A stretch of DNA of 64,000 nt. Source: Mucilaginibacter sp. GTDB taxonomy: Bacteria > Bacteroidota > Bacteroidia > Sphingobacteriales > Sphingobacteriaceae. The stretch lies in NCBI RefSeq assembly GCF_025362475.1, contig NZ_JANYGH010000034.1:1-64000 (forward strand). Reading direction: 5' to 3'. Shown piece by piece: positions 34,561 to 43,956 of this stretch; the stretch's first letter is position 1, and each line of letters opens with the position of its first letter. Under the pieces are notes generated by a model. The model saw nothing but the letters and a program-made list of their open reading frames with translations, was not told the origin of the DNA and made no database searches. A program made the position numbers and the translations under genes.

Positions 34561-36111
34561 ATGGCTGAAACAGGCTTTAAAAAATGGATCATCACCATTA
34601 CGGTTATCATAGCTTCGTTACTGGAGCTTATTGATACCACAATTGTGAATGTATCCCTGCCCGATATACAGGGTAACCTTGGTGCCACCCTGGAAGATAT
34701 TGCCTGGGTAATTACCGGGTACGCTGTTGCAAACGTAATTGTACTCCCGATGTCAGGTTGGCTGGGGAGCCGTTTCGGGCGTAAAAATTACTTCATTACC
34801 TCCATTATAGTGTTTACCATTGCCTCGTTTTTATGCGGTAATGCAACCAACTTAAATGAGCTGGTAATGTTCAGGATATTGCAGGGTATTGCCGGTGGTG
34901 GTTTAATATCAACCTCGCAGGCTATTTTGATAGAAACCTGGCCACGTGAGCAAATTGGTACAGCTACAGCATTATTTGGTTTAGGTGCGGTAGTAGGCCC
35001 AACTGTTGGCCCAACCATAGGTGGTTATATTACCGACCACTCCTCATGGAGATGGATATTTTATGTAAACATTCCGGTAGGTGCCCTTGCAGCGTTTTTT
35101 GCTTACACCTTTGTGCGCGAAACACCCAAGGATGAAAAAGGTAAACCTGTTGACTGGTGGGGTATTGGCTTGTTAGCAATAGCTGTAGGTAGCTTACAAA
35201 CTATATTGGAGAAAGGTGAATCGGAAGATTGGTTTGCCACGCCCTATATAACTGTATTAACTATTACCGCCGTATTAGGATTGATCCTTTTTATATGGCG
35301 CGAAATGAGCATCGACTTCCCTATTGTAAATTTCAGCATATTAAGGCACCGCAGTTTTGCTGTGGGGATGTTCACCTCCTTTATTCTCGGTTTCGGGTTG
35401 TATGGATCGGTGTTCGTATTCCCCATATTTTGCCAGAATTTGCTTGGCTTTACGGCACAGCAAACGGGCGAGATACTGTTCCCCGGCGGGTTATGTACCA
35501 TAGTAATGATGCCATTTATAGGCAAAATGCTCAATAAAGGTATTCCGGCGCAGTTTATGGCAACCGCGGGTATGTTCCTGTTCTTTGTATTTACTACGAT
35601 GCTCAGTAATTCAACACTGGCTATGGGTACAGGAAACTTCTTTATTCCGCTGGTGATACGCGGTATTGGTATGGCCTTGTTATTTGTACCATTAACTACA
35701 CTTGCCATTGCCGACCTTAAAGGGCCCGAAGTTGGGCAGGGTACAGGATTAAACAACATGATGCGCCAATTGGGTGGTTCATTTGGTATAGCAACATTAA
35801 CTACCGTTATCCACATACGCCAGGGGGTACACCGCCAAAATCTGTTAACAAACATTACGGCAACCAACCCGGCTTTTGTTGAACGCTACAACGCTGCACT
35901 GCATGGGTTTATGGCAAAAGGGCATTCCCTAATGGATGCAACCCGTATGGCTTATGGTGCTATTGAGGGCGCACTAACCAAACAGGTGCTGTTATTAACC
36001 TATGATGATGCTTACTGGATCTCGGGTTTAGTGATGCTGTTTTCAATACCATTGCTTTACCTGCAGCCGTTCAAAAAATCAAACGTTAAAATCCCTGTGG
36101 ACGCACATTAA
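34561..36111 (+). CDS. DHA2 family MFS drug efflux transporter (EmrB-like)
   Basis: 516 residues with 14 membrane helices, the DHA2 topology. Motif A appears as GWLGSRFGRKNYF, and the DHA2 signature LDTTIVNVSLPDIQG opens the protein (ELIDTTIVNVSLPDIQG). It exports hydrophobic compounds by proton antiport, working with the HlyD and TolC proteins just upstream. It ends with a hairpin terminator. The drug spectrum is not predictable. Confidence 0.95.
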   Translation: MAETGFKKWIITITVIIASLLELIDTTIVNVSLPDIQGNLGATLEDIAWVITGYAVANVIVLPMSGWLGSRFGRKNYFITSIIVFTIASFLCGNATNLNELVMFRILQGIAGGGLISTSQAILIETWPREQIGTATALFGLGAVVGPTVGPTIGGYITDHSSWRWIFYVNIPVGALAAFFAYTFVRETPKDEKGKPVDWWGIGLLAIAVGSLQTILEKGESEDWFATPYITVLTITAVLGLILFIWREMSIDFPIVNFSILRHRSFAVGMFTSFILGFGLYGSVFVFPIFCQNLLGFTAQQTGEILFPGGLCTIVMMPFIGKMLNKGIPAQFMATAGMFLFFVFTTMLSNSTLAMGTGNFFIPLVIRGIGMALLFVPLTTLAIADLKGPEVGQGTGLNNMMRQLGGSFGIATLTTVIHIRQGVHRQNLLTNITATNPAFVERYNAALHGFMAKGHSLMDATRMAYGAIEGALTKQVLLLTYDDAYWISGLVMLFSIPLLYLQPFKKSNVKIPVDAH

Positions 36112-36118
36112 AACGATA

Positions 36119-36150
36119 AAAGCCGTTCCACTATTACCTGGAACGGCTTT
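36119..36150 (+). terminator. Terminator of the efflux operon
   Basis: Stem AAAGCCGTTCC / GGAACGGCTTT with a 10-nt loop, 7 bp after the emrB stop. The T-run is short but the position is fitting. Confidence 0.7.
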
Positions 36151-36311
36151 CCCCAAAAAAAATTAACAATTAAAATTTAATAACTCGCCCCGAGGTACAA
36201 TTGATTTAATGAAAAATTAGTGTAATCGAGGTTTGTTTAATCTTAGGCATAAATTTAGAAGTTTTTAATTAACAAACACAAATTAAATTCAGTAATAAAC
36301 TGTTATTTATG

Positions 36312-36346
36312 AAAAAGGCATGAAATTTTTAAATCTCATGCCTTTT
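36312..36346 (-). terminator. Terminator of the AhpD-like gene
   Basis: On the minus strand: AAAAGGCATGAG, A-rich loop, CATGCCTTTTTC. It lies about 25 bp after the stop codon at 36371. Confidence 0.75.
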
Positions 36347-36370
36347 CTGTTGAAATTAATAATTAAAGCC

Positions 36371-36955
36371 TTAAAAAATAACTTTCCCGGTAGCTGTTAC
36401 CAATGATGCAATACGTATGGCATCAAAAATACGCTCCTCGGTAGTAGCCAATTTTATCAATGAATCTTCGTGAGAATTTACGCACATTTCGCAACCGTTA
36501 ACGGCTGATACTGCAAGGCTCATCAACTCAAAAAATTCTTTACCTGTTACAGGTTTCATCATCAACTGCATACGAATGCGGGCAGGAATCTGGGTGTATT
36601 TTTCCTTTTGAGTAAAATGCCTGAACCTGTAAAACACATTATTGCATGCCAACAGAGATGCACAGCCAACAGCTTCAGCAATTTCGGCAGCGGTTGCTTC
36701 CTGTGTTTCTGCGTATTTAGTAAAATAGGCAGTTAGCGGCGCGTTGTTGTTATTTACAGCGATGCTTAAGCCTAATAGAGCACACTCCTTAGCACTTAGC
36801 TGCGCAGAGGTAAGAATACTTGTAAAATTAAGTTTCAGGTCGCGCAGGTAGCGTGACTCACCTTTTTCCAGCAGCGTAAGGCTGTTGGTACGATAATCTT
36901 TATCTAATCCAATACTTTCCAGTATTTCCTCGATTACTTCGGTACTTTCGGTCAT
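36371..36955 (-). CDS. AhpD-like carboxymuconolactone decarboxylase family protein
   Basis: 194 residues, all-helical. The C-terminal half carries VNGCEMCVNSHE, the EXXCXXC...H-type active site of alkylhydroperoxidase D proteins, which reduce hydroperoxides with thiol donors. The N-terminal half is a diverged repeat without the cysteines. It lies downstream of the peroxiredoxin gene on the same strand, 320 bp apart, so it may supply reducing power to that peroxiredoxin. This function is inferred from the family. Confidence 0.88.
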   Translation of the reverse strand: MTESTEVIEEILESIGLDKDYRTNSLTLLEKGESRYLRDLKLNFTSILTSAQLSAKECALLGLSIAVNNNNAPLTAYFTKYAETQEATAAEIAEAVGCASLLACNNVFYRFRHFTQKEKYTQIPARIRMQLMMKPVTGKEFFELMSLAVSAVNGCEMCVNSHEDSLIKLATTEERIFDAIRIASLVTATGKVIF

Positions 36956-37220
36956 TATATTTAATTTGAGCTCAAAGCAAAAAGCCGATAGCTTAAAGCT
37001 TTTAGCGGAATTTGATTGTTGTAATTCGTTTAAACCATTTAGGCAGCCTTTTAACAGCTGTCTAAATCTATTTCCTGACGTTTTTGTAAAAAACTTTAAA
37101 ACGTCATTTCATCATTCCGAATTTTGCAAAAACACAAAGGCAAATAAGACCTGTGTCTTTTTAAACAGCATTTAGGCTTTCGGCCCTATGCCTTCTTCTT
37201 TCAGCTTATACACAGCTTAA

Positions 37221-37256
37221 AAAGAAATCCCCGCACAATGATTAATTGTACGAGGA
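37221..37256 (-). terminator. Terminator of the peroxiredoxin gene
   Basis: On the minus strand: ATCCTCGTACAAT, 4-nt loop, ATTGTGCGGGGAT, then TTTCTTTTT. 20 bp after the stop. The rest of the gap 36956-37275 has no gene. Confidence 0.8.
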
Positions 37257-37275
37257 TATATATTAATAGGGGTAA

Positions 37276-37821
37276 TTAAACGGTAAGGGTTTCCTGGCCT
37301 TTTTCCCAGTTACATGGGCAAAGCTCGTCAGTTTGTAAACCATCAAGTACACGTAAAACTTCTTTAACGTTACGGCCTACGCTCAGGTCGTTAACTGATA
37401 CCCAGCGGATGATACCTGTAGGATCGATAATAAAAGTTGCACGGTAAGCAATTTTTTCTGTTGGCTCCAAAATACCAAGGTCTTCGGCTAATGATTTTGA
37501 AGTATCAGCTAACATTGGGAATTTAAGATCGCGCAAATCATCATGATCGCGTCTCCAGGCAGCATGAACAAATTCAGAATCTGTAGAAGCGCCAATTAAA
37601 CGGGTTTCACGGTCGCGGAACTCGCCATAGTTTTTGTTGAACTCAGCAATCTCAGTTGGGCAAACAAAAGTAAAATCCTTTGGCCACCAGAACATTACTG
37701 TCCAAACGTTATCATCATTTACAAGATACTCAGAAGTAAGTGTTTCAAACTCTTTTCCTTTTTCAAGACTTGTTACAGCAGTTTTAGAAAATTGAGGGAA
37801 TTTTTGTCCTATCGTTAACAT
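37276..37821 (-). CDS. Peroxiredoxin (AhpC/TSA family)
   Basis: 181 residues. The peroxidatic cysteine is C54 in PKDFTFVCPTE, and the C-terminus has CPCNWEKG, which supplies the resolving cysteine. The protein detoxifies hydrogen peroxide and organic peroxides; it is of the AhpC type with a thioredoxin fold. It is preceded by a -7 box TATATTTG at 37854-37847 with a leader of about 20 nt, and followed by the AhpD-like gene, the natural reducing partner. No redox regulator such as OxyR lies nearby. Confidence 0.93.
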   Translation of the reverse strand: MLTIGQKFPQFSKTAVTSLEKGKEFETLTSEYLVNDDNVWTVMFWWPKDFTFVCPTEIAEFNKNYGEFRDRETRLIGASTDSEFVHAAWRRDHDDLRDLKFPMLADTSKSLAEDLGILEPTEKIAYRATFIIDPTGIIRWVSVNDLSVGRNVKEVLRVLDGLQTDELCPCNWEKGQETLTV

Positions 37822-38007
37822 ATTTGTTCTTTTTTTATTAGATATGCAAATATACTGATTTATAAGTCAGCGTTTCATACTAAAAATCTATACGATATAG
37901 ATTTTATTGATATACATATTAAACATCATCTATTTTAGCTATTTACAAAAAACAGGCAATTTTATAAATGTTTTTTTGCGGTTCATTAATATATCTATAT
38001 TGGTATC

Positions 38008-39921
38008 ATGAAAACCAAACCTGTCGTTATTGTTGTTATAGCAGTTATTGTTATAGCTGCCTGCGGATTCCTCTTTATCCGGAGCAAAAATTTAGTATCA
38101 CCAAAAAAGGGAGAGATCACGCAATTTTTAAATGCTTTTAACGCCCAGATTAAAGCAGGCAATATTGACTCGGCAAGTTTGTACTTTGAAGACAAGCAAA
38201 AAAGTAAGCTTGTAAAAGTTCTGTTAAGTGTGCTTACCAATAAAACCAATACCGGTGGTAAAGCAAAACCTATTTTTAAAGTAAGCTTAAATACCGAAGA
38301 CGCCCTTATTACAGTTGTAAACCCCGAGTTTGCAACAGCTTTGGTAGTTACAAGCTTTAACCATGACAACCTGCCAACAGAAAAATCATCCCTGTTATTC
38401 ACTATTCATAAAATAGATAACAAACAATATAAAATAACCCAGGTAAACGCTACCGACTTTGTTAAAGATTATATTGCCTACCAAAATAAAGTAGTTAACA
38501 AAACCATCCCCGAAAAAGATATTTATAGCCCAATTACCCTTGCCGCTTTTAAAACTGCCGAACAATTAAAAGCACGCTATGATAGCGTAGTATGGTTTGA
38601 TCATATAAACAACAAAACATATTACTATGTAGTAAAAGGCAAACTACCCGAAAACTTCTACTACCAGGACGACCGTAAAATTAACCACGATGATTTTAAA
38701 ATAGGACTTGTAAATCAAGAGCTGAAGGAAATCATTCCGGCGGAGTACGACCTGATACATAACATCAACGGAACCATTGAAGGGCTTATTGAGGTTGAAA
38801 AAGCCGATAAAAGAGGACTTTATAACCTCGACGGTAAACTGGTAGTACCAGTTGATTATGACCAGATCTATCCATTAAAAGCAGGAGATAATTTGGCCGT
38901 TGTAAAAAATGGAGAGAATTTCTTTTACCTTAAGGCAGACACCACACTATCAGAAAAAATAGTTGACTTTAAGATAGCCGATATTGTTTCGCAGATTAAG
39001 ACCCTTGGCCAATCCTACACGCTAACTGAAGAAAGCTCAAAAAACGTGATGGAATATAATTCTCGAACACAAGGCACTTCGCTTATTATCCCGCCATCAT
39101 ATCTCACCGGCCTGGGGATAATGCCTAAATTTATTGATTTCCCAAATCCGCTGAGGAAAATATTTAGTAATGAAGACGAGGATGGCGGTGAAGGCAGCCG
39201 CTCCATAGCCGTTGCCTTTGATGGTGATAAAAACGATGGTGATGTCAATTGGTTTCAAAGTGCCTACTACACCATTGTTAATGATTACCTGGGCGGCAGA
39301 GGTGGTCTTTATACCAGCAAAAATCTACTCGTGGTTGATAAGAAGCATAACCAGATCCTGGGATTTAATACCGCTGTAGATTTAGGCGAAGGCGAAGGGT
39401 TCGGTTCACTTTCCGGTGCTTGCATGGAAAACTTTACAAGGGCAATTAATGATTCGCTATTCGAGTTTAAATCAACATCTTACTTTTATCAGCCTTTATT
39501 AAACGAAGAAGAGACCCTGGAAGAAGGTCCATCCTATCATTATCTGCAGGTTAAGAACGGCAAACTGGTTGATTTAAAATCCGAAAGGCTCTTCCCTACC
39601 CAATTTATAAAACTCGATGATTCATACCTGCAGGGCTGTTACACCATTATAACAGGCCCATATAAATCCTCAAAAAAAACAACTATGGATCATGTAAATC
39701 AATCCCTGCTGCAGTACATGAAAAACGAGATCTATGCATCGTATAAATACAAATTTAAAAACCAAAAGTGGAATGATGTTTTTGAATACCGTTTTTCACA
39801 AGGCGATACAACCCGCAACGCTAATGTAGACGATTCATTAACCACCATTGATAAATATAATATCAGCTTCATCAACAACAAGCTAAACAGGCAAAAAAAT
39901 AATACACTGGCAGCTAAATGA
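38008..39921 (+). CDS. Membrane-anchored protein with a WG-like and a YARHG-like domain
   Basis: 637 residues. One N-terminal membrane helix (VVIVVIAVIVIAACGFLFI). The middle has a WG-repeat-like strand GLYNLDGKLVVPVDYDQIYPL at about 270-290. Near the C-terminus (about 565-600) LLQYMKNEIYASYKYKFKNQ is a degenerate copy of the YARHG domain (normally LRNEIYARHGYIF), with the RHG replaced by SYK. YARHG proteins are common extracytoplasmic proteins of unknown role. Its stop overlaps the next gene by 4 bp (ATGA), so they are coupled. Confidence 0.7.
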   Translation: MKTKPVVIVVIAVIVIAACGFLFIRSKNLVSPKKGEITQFLNAFNAQIKAGNIDSASLYFEDKQKSKLVKVLLSVLTNKTNTGGKAKPIFKVSLNTEDALITVVNPEFATALVVTSFNHDNLPTEKSSLLFTIHKIDNKQYKITQVNATDFVKDYIAYQNKVVNKTIPEKDIYSPITLAAFKTAEQLKARYDSVVWFDHINNKTYYYVVKGKLPENFYYQDDRKINHDDFKIGLVNQELKEIIPAEYDLIHNINGTIEGLIEVEKADKRGLYNLDGKLVVPVDYDQIYPLKAGDNLAVVKNGENFFYLKADTTLSEKIVDFKIADIVSQIKTLGQSYTLTEESSKNVMEYNSRTQGTSLIIPPSYLTGLGIMPKFIDFPNPLRKIFSNEDEDGGEGSRSIAVAFDGDKNDGDVNWFQSAYYTIVNDYLGGRGGLYTSKNLLVVDKKHNQILGFNTAVDLGEGEGFGSLSGACMENFTRAINDSLFEFKSTSYFYQPLLNEEETLEEGPSYHYLQVKNGKLVDLKSERLFPTQFIKLDDSYLQGCYTIITGPYKSSKKTTMDHVNQSLLQYMKNEIYASYKYKFKNQKWNDVFEYRFSQGDTTRNANVDDSLTTIDKYNISFINNKLNRQKNNTLAAK

Positions 39922-40547
39922 GTATTACCGGCCGGCTATTAAGGTACTTTGCATTTGTATGGATTTTCGTTTTAAGCGTTGGCACATTTTACGAAAGCTT
40001 TGCCCATAACCATGCCTTCTTTTTAGGTTTTAAGCAAGCGGCTATTAAAACAGGCTGGTACATGCCTGCGTTTTACTGCCATATTTTCGCCAGCAGCATC
40101 ATTCTGCTGGTTGGCTTTTTCCAGTTTTCAAAAAAGGTATATAATAACCGGCAACTGCATAAGGCACTGGGGAAAATATATCTTTTTGGGGTTTTGTTTA
40201 TTGCCGCGCCGGGTGCCTATGTCATGACCTTGTTTGTTAACCGTGGTAATGGTGTTTTTGCGTCGTTCATGCTCCAGAATACCTTATGGATTGCATCAAC
40301 ACTGGCAGCATTCCTGCTAATTAAAAATGGCAAGGTTGATGAGCACGTTAAAATGATGCGCAGAAGTTATGGCCTCGCCTTTGGCGCCGTAACCCTGCGC
40401 TTTTATATATTGCTGTTCCATGTTTTTGGCAATGGCGTTAACTTTAATAACAACTACATCATTATTGCTTTTTTAAGCTGGGTACCTAACCTCATATTGG
40501 TAGAGCTGATAAACCTATATGACAAAACAACCTACAAAACTGTGTAA
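39918..40547 (+). CDS. DUF2306 family membrane protein
   Basis: 209 residues with about seven membrane helices, opening SITGRLLRYFAFVWIFVLSV. The middle block with LHKALGKIYLFGVLFIAAPGAYV and the C-terminal segment HVKMMRRSYGLAFGAVTLRF are the DUF2306 signature, a family of predicted transporter-like membrane proteins. The ATG overlaps the stop of the YARHG-like gene by 4 bp. Co-production suggests the two products meet at the membrane. Function unknown. Confidence 0.85.
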   Translation: MSITGRLLRYFAFVWIFVLSVGTFYESFAHNHAFFLGFKQAAIKTGWYMPAFYCHIFASSIILLVGFFQFSKKVYNNRQLHKALGKIYLFGVLFIAAPGAYVMTLFVNRGNGVFASFMLQNTLWIASTLAAFLLIKNGKVDEHVKMMRRSYGLAFGAVTLRFYILLFHVFGNGVNFNNNYIIIAFLSWVPNLILVELINLYDKTTYKTV

Positions 40548-40680
40548 AAATGTTATTATAAATAATAGCATGGCCATCACTAAACAAGCGGATTGTACTG
40601 GCATAGCCTGCCCTGTATAGCTCATAGTTTATACAGGCTTTGGGGAACAGTTATAATAATCATCTTATCCTAAATAAACT

Positions 40681-40712
40681 GTTGCTAAAATTCAATTAAA
40701 CCCCTATTTTTG
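40681..40712 (+). promoter_or_regulatory. Promoter of the small membrane protein operon
   Basis: GTTG at 40681-40684, a 20-nt spacer, TATTTTTG at 40705-40712. The start codon at 40735 follows at a normal distance. Confidence 0.6.
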
Positions 40713-40734
40713 CCGGGGTTATAATACAACAAAT

Positions 40735-40926
40735 ATGAAACATCACGAAGAAGAGAAAGAAAACTTAGATTATATATACTACTTAGTAGCATTAGTATCG
40801 GGTATGTTTGTAGGCGCAATCATTGACAAGGGTTATACCTGGATCTTTGTTGGTGGTGTATTAGGTTTATTAACTGCCGCTTTCTTCCTGAATGTTATGG
40901 TTAGAGGCCGTGGTGAAAAGGCCTGA
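40735..40926 (+). CDS. Small two-helix membrane protein
   Basis: 63 residues: an acidic start (MKHHEEEKENLDYI), then two hydrophobic helices (YYLVALVSGMFVGAIIDKG and TWIFVGGVLGLLTAAFFLNVM) separated by a glycine turn, and a basic end. No family was recognised. It is transcribed from the promoter at 40681-40712 and its last 14 bases overlap the next tiny gene, so it belongs to the same unit as a sodium:solute symporter, perhaps as a stabilising subunit. Confidence 0.7.
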   Translation: MKHHEEEKENLDYIYYLVALVSGMFVGAIIDKGYTWIFVGGVLGLLTAAFFLNVMVRGRGEKA

Positions 40927-41038
40927 TCCTGATCTGCCCTCATTTATAAGTAATTGGAACCAGTTTTACGGCATCGTAGTCGCATGGCTGGTTTTTTTAG
41001 TTTTTGTATTTTGGCTCATTACAAAGTCTTTTGAATGA
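40913..41038 (+). CDS. 41-residue single-helix membrane peptide overlapping the symporter start
   Basis: GTG start at 40913, 41 residues (begins VKRPDPDLPSFISNWNQFYG), one C-terminal membrane helix. It overlaps the previous gene by 14 bp and its stop (TGA at 41036) overlaps the symporter start ATG by 4 bp. Such overlap, and the resemblance to short peptides that precede SSS symporters in other Bacteroidota, support a real gene. It is below the size of usual gene calls. It may assist the symporter's insertion or activity. Confidence 0.65.
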   Translation: MKRPDPDLPSFISNWNQFYGIVVAWLVFLVFVFWLITKSFE

Positions 41039-42744
41039 GTTTACCCGACTGGATAGTTTTAGGCTTAACGCTCTTTTGCATCGTGCTTTATGGCATGTGG
41101 AAAAGCGGCAACAATAAAAACATCGATCAGTTTTTAATGGGCAACCGATCTTTGCCCTGGTACCATGTTGGGTTTTCGGTTATGGCCACCCAGGCCAGCG
41201 CCATCACTTTTCTTTCGGCCCCCGGGCAGGCCTATTCCGATGGGATGCGCTTTGTGCAGTTTTATTTCGGCTTGCCGCTGGCCATGATTGTGTTATGTAT
41301 CACCTTTGTCCCCATCTTCCATCGCCTTAAAGTTTATACAGCCTATGAGTTCCTGGAGCAACGGTTTGATTTAAAGACACGGGCACTCACTGCATTCCTG
41401 TTCCTGGTATTGCGCAGCCTATCAACCGGGGTAGCTATTTACGCGCCAGCCATCATTTTGTCAACTATTTTAAATATCAATACCGTTTATACCACCCTAT
41501 TTATAGGCGGGTTGGTGATATTTTACACTGTATATGGCGGCAGTAAGGCGGTATCATATACTCAGCTGCTGCAGATGAGTATCATATTTGCCGGTATGTT
41601 CCTGGCGGGCATCCTGGTAGTGCATTTATTGCCGCAGGGAGTAGGCTTTACCCATGCCATTAAAATGGCAGGCAAACTGGGCCGCATGAATGTAATTGAC
41701 TGGAAATTTGACTGGGATAACCGCTACAATGTATGGAGTGGTTTAATAGGCGGCTTCTTTTTACAGCTATCCTATTTCGGTACAGATCAAAGCCAGGTAG
41801 GCCGCTATCTAACCGGCAGCTCGATAGGGCAAAGCAGGCTTGGGTTAATCATGAATGGATTGATCAAAATCCCGATGCAGTTTCTGATCCTGCTGATAGG
41901 GGTATTGGTCTTTGCTTTTTACCAGTTTAACAGGCCACCCATGTTTTTCAACAATTACGAGGTTGATAAGGTAAAACAAAGCAGCTACGCCACACAATAT
42001 AATTACCTGGACCAGCAATATACCCAGGCTTTTGAACAAAGAAAAGCGAAAGCAAATAACCTGCTAACAGCTATTGACAGCAAGAACCAGGACAAAATAG
42101 ACCATGCCCAGGACGACCTGAAACTGGCGGATATGCAGGCCCGCATCATCAGGCAGGACGCTATAGCGCTGATGAAAAAGAACAACGCAGCTGCCGATGA
42201 TAATGATACCAATTATGTGTTCCTCACCTTTGTTAAACAATACCTGCCAAAGGGACTTGTAGGGCTGCTGATCGCTATTATTTTCCTGGCATCTATGGGT
42301 TCAACAGCAAGCGCGCTCAACTCACTGGCTTCAACAACCGTGATTGATATTTATAAGCGTACTATAAATAAAGACGCATCAGACAGAAACTACCTGCTTG
42401 TTTCGCGTTTAGCAACGGTATTTTGGGGAGTTGTATGTGTAATTATGGCCCTTTATGCCAGCAAACTTGGCAATTTACTGGAGGCTGTAAACCAGTTAGG
42501 CTCCTACGTATACGGAACGGTATTGGGAGTATTTGTGGTTGCTTTTTACATGAAGCGGATAAACGGTACATCTGTATTTATTGGTGCCATTGTCAGTGAG
42601 GCAGCCATATTATATTTAGGATTAAGCAAAACAGTGGCCTATTTATGGCTTAACCCAATCGGATGCTTTTTGGTGATGATTGTGGCTTATATCATGAATA
42701 AAACTATGTCTCAAAAAAGCCCGGTAGAAGTACCAGTCGTTTAA
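41035..42744 (+). CDS. Sodium:solute symporter (SSS family)
   Basis: 569 residues with about 13 membrane helices. The family start LPDWIVLGLTLFCIVLYGMW and the sodium-site helix FSVMATQASAITFLSAPG are clear, and QVGRYLTGSS and FLASMGSTASALNSLAS follow. A cytosolic insert of about 75 residues (YNYLDQQYTQAFEQRKAKAN region) between two helices is larger than in most members. The solute is not predictable. It overlaps the upstream 41-codon gene by 4 bp, and ends near a bidirectional hairpin. Confidence 0.93.
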   Translation: MSLPDWIVLGLTLFCIVLYGMWKSGNNKNIDQFLMGNRSLPWYHVGFSVMATQASAITFLSAPGQAYSDGMRFVQFYFGLPLAMIVLCITFVPIFHRLKVYTAYEFLEQRFDLKTRALTAFLFLVLRSLSTGVAIYAPAIILSTILNINTVYTTLFIGGLVIFYTVYGGSKAVSYTQLLQMSIIFAGMFLAGILVVHLLPQGVGFTHAIKMAGKLGRMNVIDWKFDWDNRYNVWSGLIGGFFLQLSYFGTDQSQVGRYLTGSSIGQSRLGLIMNGLIKIPMQFLILLIGVLVFAFYQFNRPPMFFNNYEVDKVKQSSYATQYNYLDQQYTQAFEQRKAKANNLLTAIDSKNQDKIDHAQDDLKLADMQARIIRQDAIALMKKNNAAADDNDTNYVFLTFVKQYLPKGLVGLLIAIIFLASMGSTASALNSLASTTVIDIYKRTINKDASDRNYLLVSRLATVFWGVVCVIMALYASKLGNLLEAVNQLGSYVYGTVLGVFVVAFYMKRINGTSVFIGAIVSEAAILYLGLSKTVAYLWLNPIGCFLVMIVAYIMNKTMSQKSPVEVPVV

Positions 42745-42821
42745 TAAAACCTGTATCGCCAGCGATAGCCCTGTAATCACCCTTTTTGAAATTTTACTGT
42801 GTATGGTGCAATTACCCATAA

Positions 42822-42856
42822 AAAAAGACCTTCTGCCAAATGCAAAAGATCTTTTT
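42822..42856. terminator. Bidirectional terminator between symporter and DUF2911 gene
   Basis: A-rich arm AAAAAAGACCTT, 13-nt loop, AAGATCTTTTT. Both strands read an A/T-run around the stem, suited to both converging genes. Confidence 0.75.
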
Positions 42857-42892
42857 AAAGTTCTCCCTACCGGGGAGGATTTGGGTGTGGTG

Positions 42893-43741
42893 TTAATCCT
42901 TCGCGTGATCCAGAGCTTCCTTATTCAAACGTGCGTACTCATCATCTTTGCTTGCTTTTGAAAGTGCGATACCTTCTTCGGCTGCTGCAATGGCGCCAGG
43001 TTTATCGCCTTTGCGTAACAACAGGCGGGATTTCCATAGTTTATACCATGGGCCTTTAGGGTCTATTTTCTCGGCTTCGTAAACCCAGCCTAATGCTTTG
43101 TCAACATCTTTATTGTTCTCGTAATAGTATTGGATAGCATTAAAATAATAAGGCTTCCGGTCGCCCTTCATCAATTCATCAATGTTGGCGGTAATTTTTG
43201 CATCATCATCCGTTTCTAAATGGATCATGGCCGCGGTTTTGTCCCAAACAAGGTACAAATCGGTTGCTTTGGTGGTTGTGTTGGCAAAAGCCATGGTAAA
43301 GGTTTCCCTTTTTTCGCTTACGCGGATGGGCTTAATCACAAAGCGTAAAAAATCCTCACTTTGTTTGTAGCTGTAAGCGCCCCATTGCTTAACCACTTTA
43401 TTTAAGATGATGGTCCACTCATTTTTTTCGGGGATACTGAAAAATGAATAAGTGCCAGCCGGTACACTGTGGCCTTCAACAAGCACTTTTTCGGTAAAGG
43501 TGATGGTGGTGGCGGCGTTTGCTCCTGTGCGCCAAACCTCGCCCCAGGGAATAATACTTCCAAAAATTTTACGATCCTTCACATTTGGGCGCGAGTAAGT
43601 GACGGTAATTTTTCCTAATCCAAAATCCTGGATAATAGTTTGCGTAGAACTGGCCTCAGGAATGCGCGGAATCTGGGCATAGCTCTTATAGCTCAAACAC
43701 GCTAACAGCATGGTGGCTACCAGTAAGTAAGTTTTTCTCAT
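42893..43741 (-). CDS. DUF2911 family secreted protein
   Basis: 282 residues. A signal peptide (MRKTYLLVATMLLACLSYKS region) precedes the DUF2911 domain: YSRPNVKDRKIFGSIIPWGE, then WRTGANAATTITF and TYSFFSIPEKNEW. The C-terminal part has a tetratricopeptide-like stretch (KALGWVYEAEKIDPKGPWYKLW). The family is abundant in Bacteroidota and of unknown function, secreted to the periplasm. It is convergent with the symporter. Confidence 0.9.
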   Translation of the reverse strand: MRKTYLLVATMLLACLSYKSYAQIPRIPEASSTQTIIQDFGLGKITVTYSRPNVKDRKIFGSIIPWGEVWRTGANAATTITFTEKVLVEGHSVPAGTYSFFSIPEKNEWTIILNKVVKQWGAYSYKQSEDFLRFVIKPIRVSEKRETFTMAFANTTTKATDLYLVWDKTAAMIHLETDDDAKITANIDELMKGDRKPYYFNAIQYYYENNKDVDKALGWVYEAEKIDPKGPWYKLWKSRLLLRKGDKPGAIAAAEEGIALSKASKDDEYARLNKEALDHAKD

Positions 43742-43956
43742 GTTATGTTTTCGATACTAAGATACCAAATGTTTTTAATCGGGAAATATTGTGTTGGAGT
43801 AATAATATTGGTAATAGTTTAATGGGCGTTTGGTGAATTGTGAATGGTTGATTAGGTGGGTGGTTTGTATTAAGAAATCTGCTTTCAAATCTAAATACTA
43901 TGCAACTACTCACAAATCAACCACTCACTACTTACCAATTTATTACCTTTGCGGCT

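Noticed and set aside
35244..35867. 207-codon ORF opposite to the EmrB gene
   Set aside because: Long only because membrane-protein codon bias keeps the antisense frame open; the EmrB frame is complete and certain.
36966..37175. 69-codon ORF between AhpD-like and peroxiredoxin genes
   Set aside because: Cysteine-rich, no start context, no recognised features, and lies in an A/T-rich spacer.
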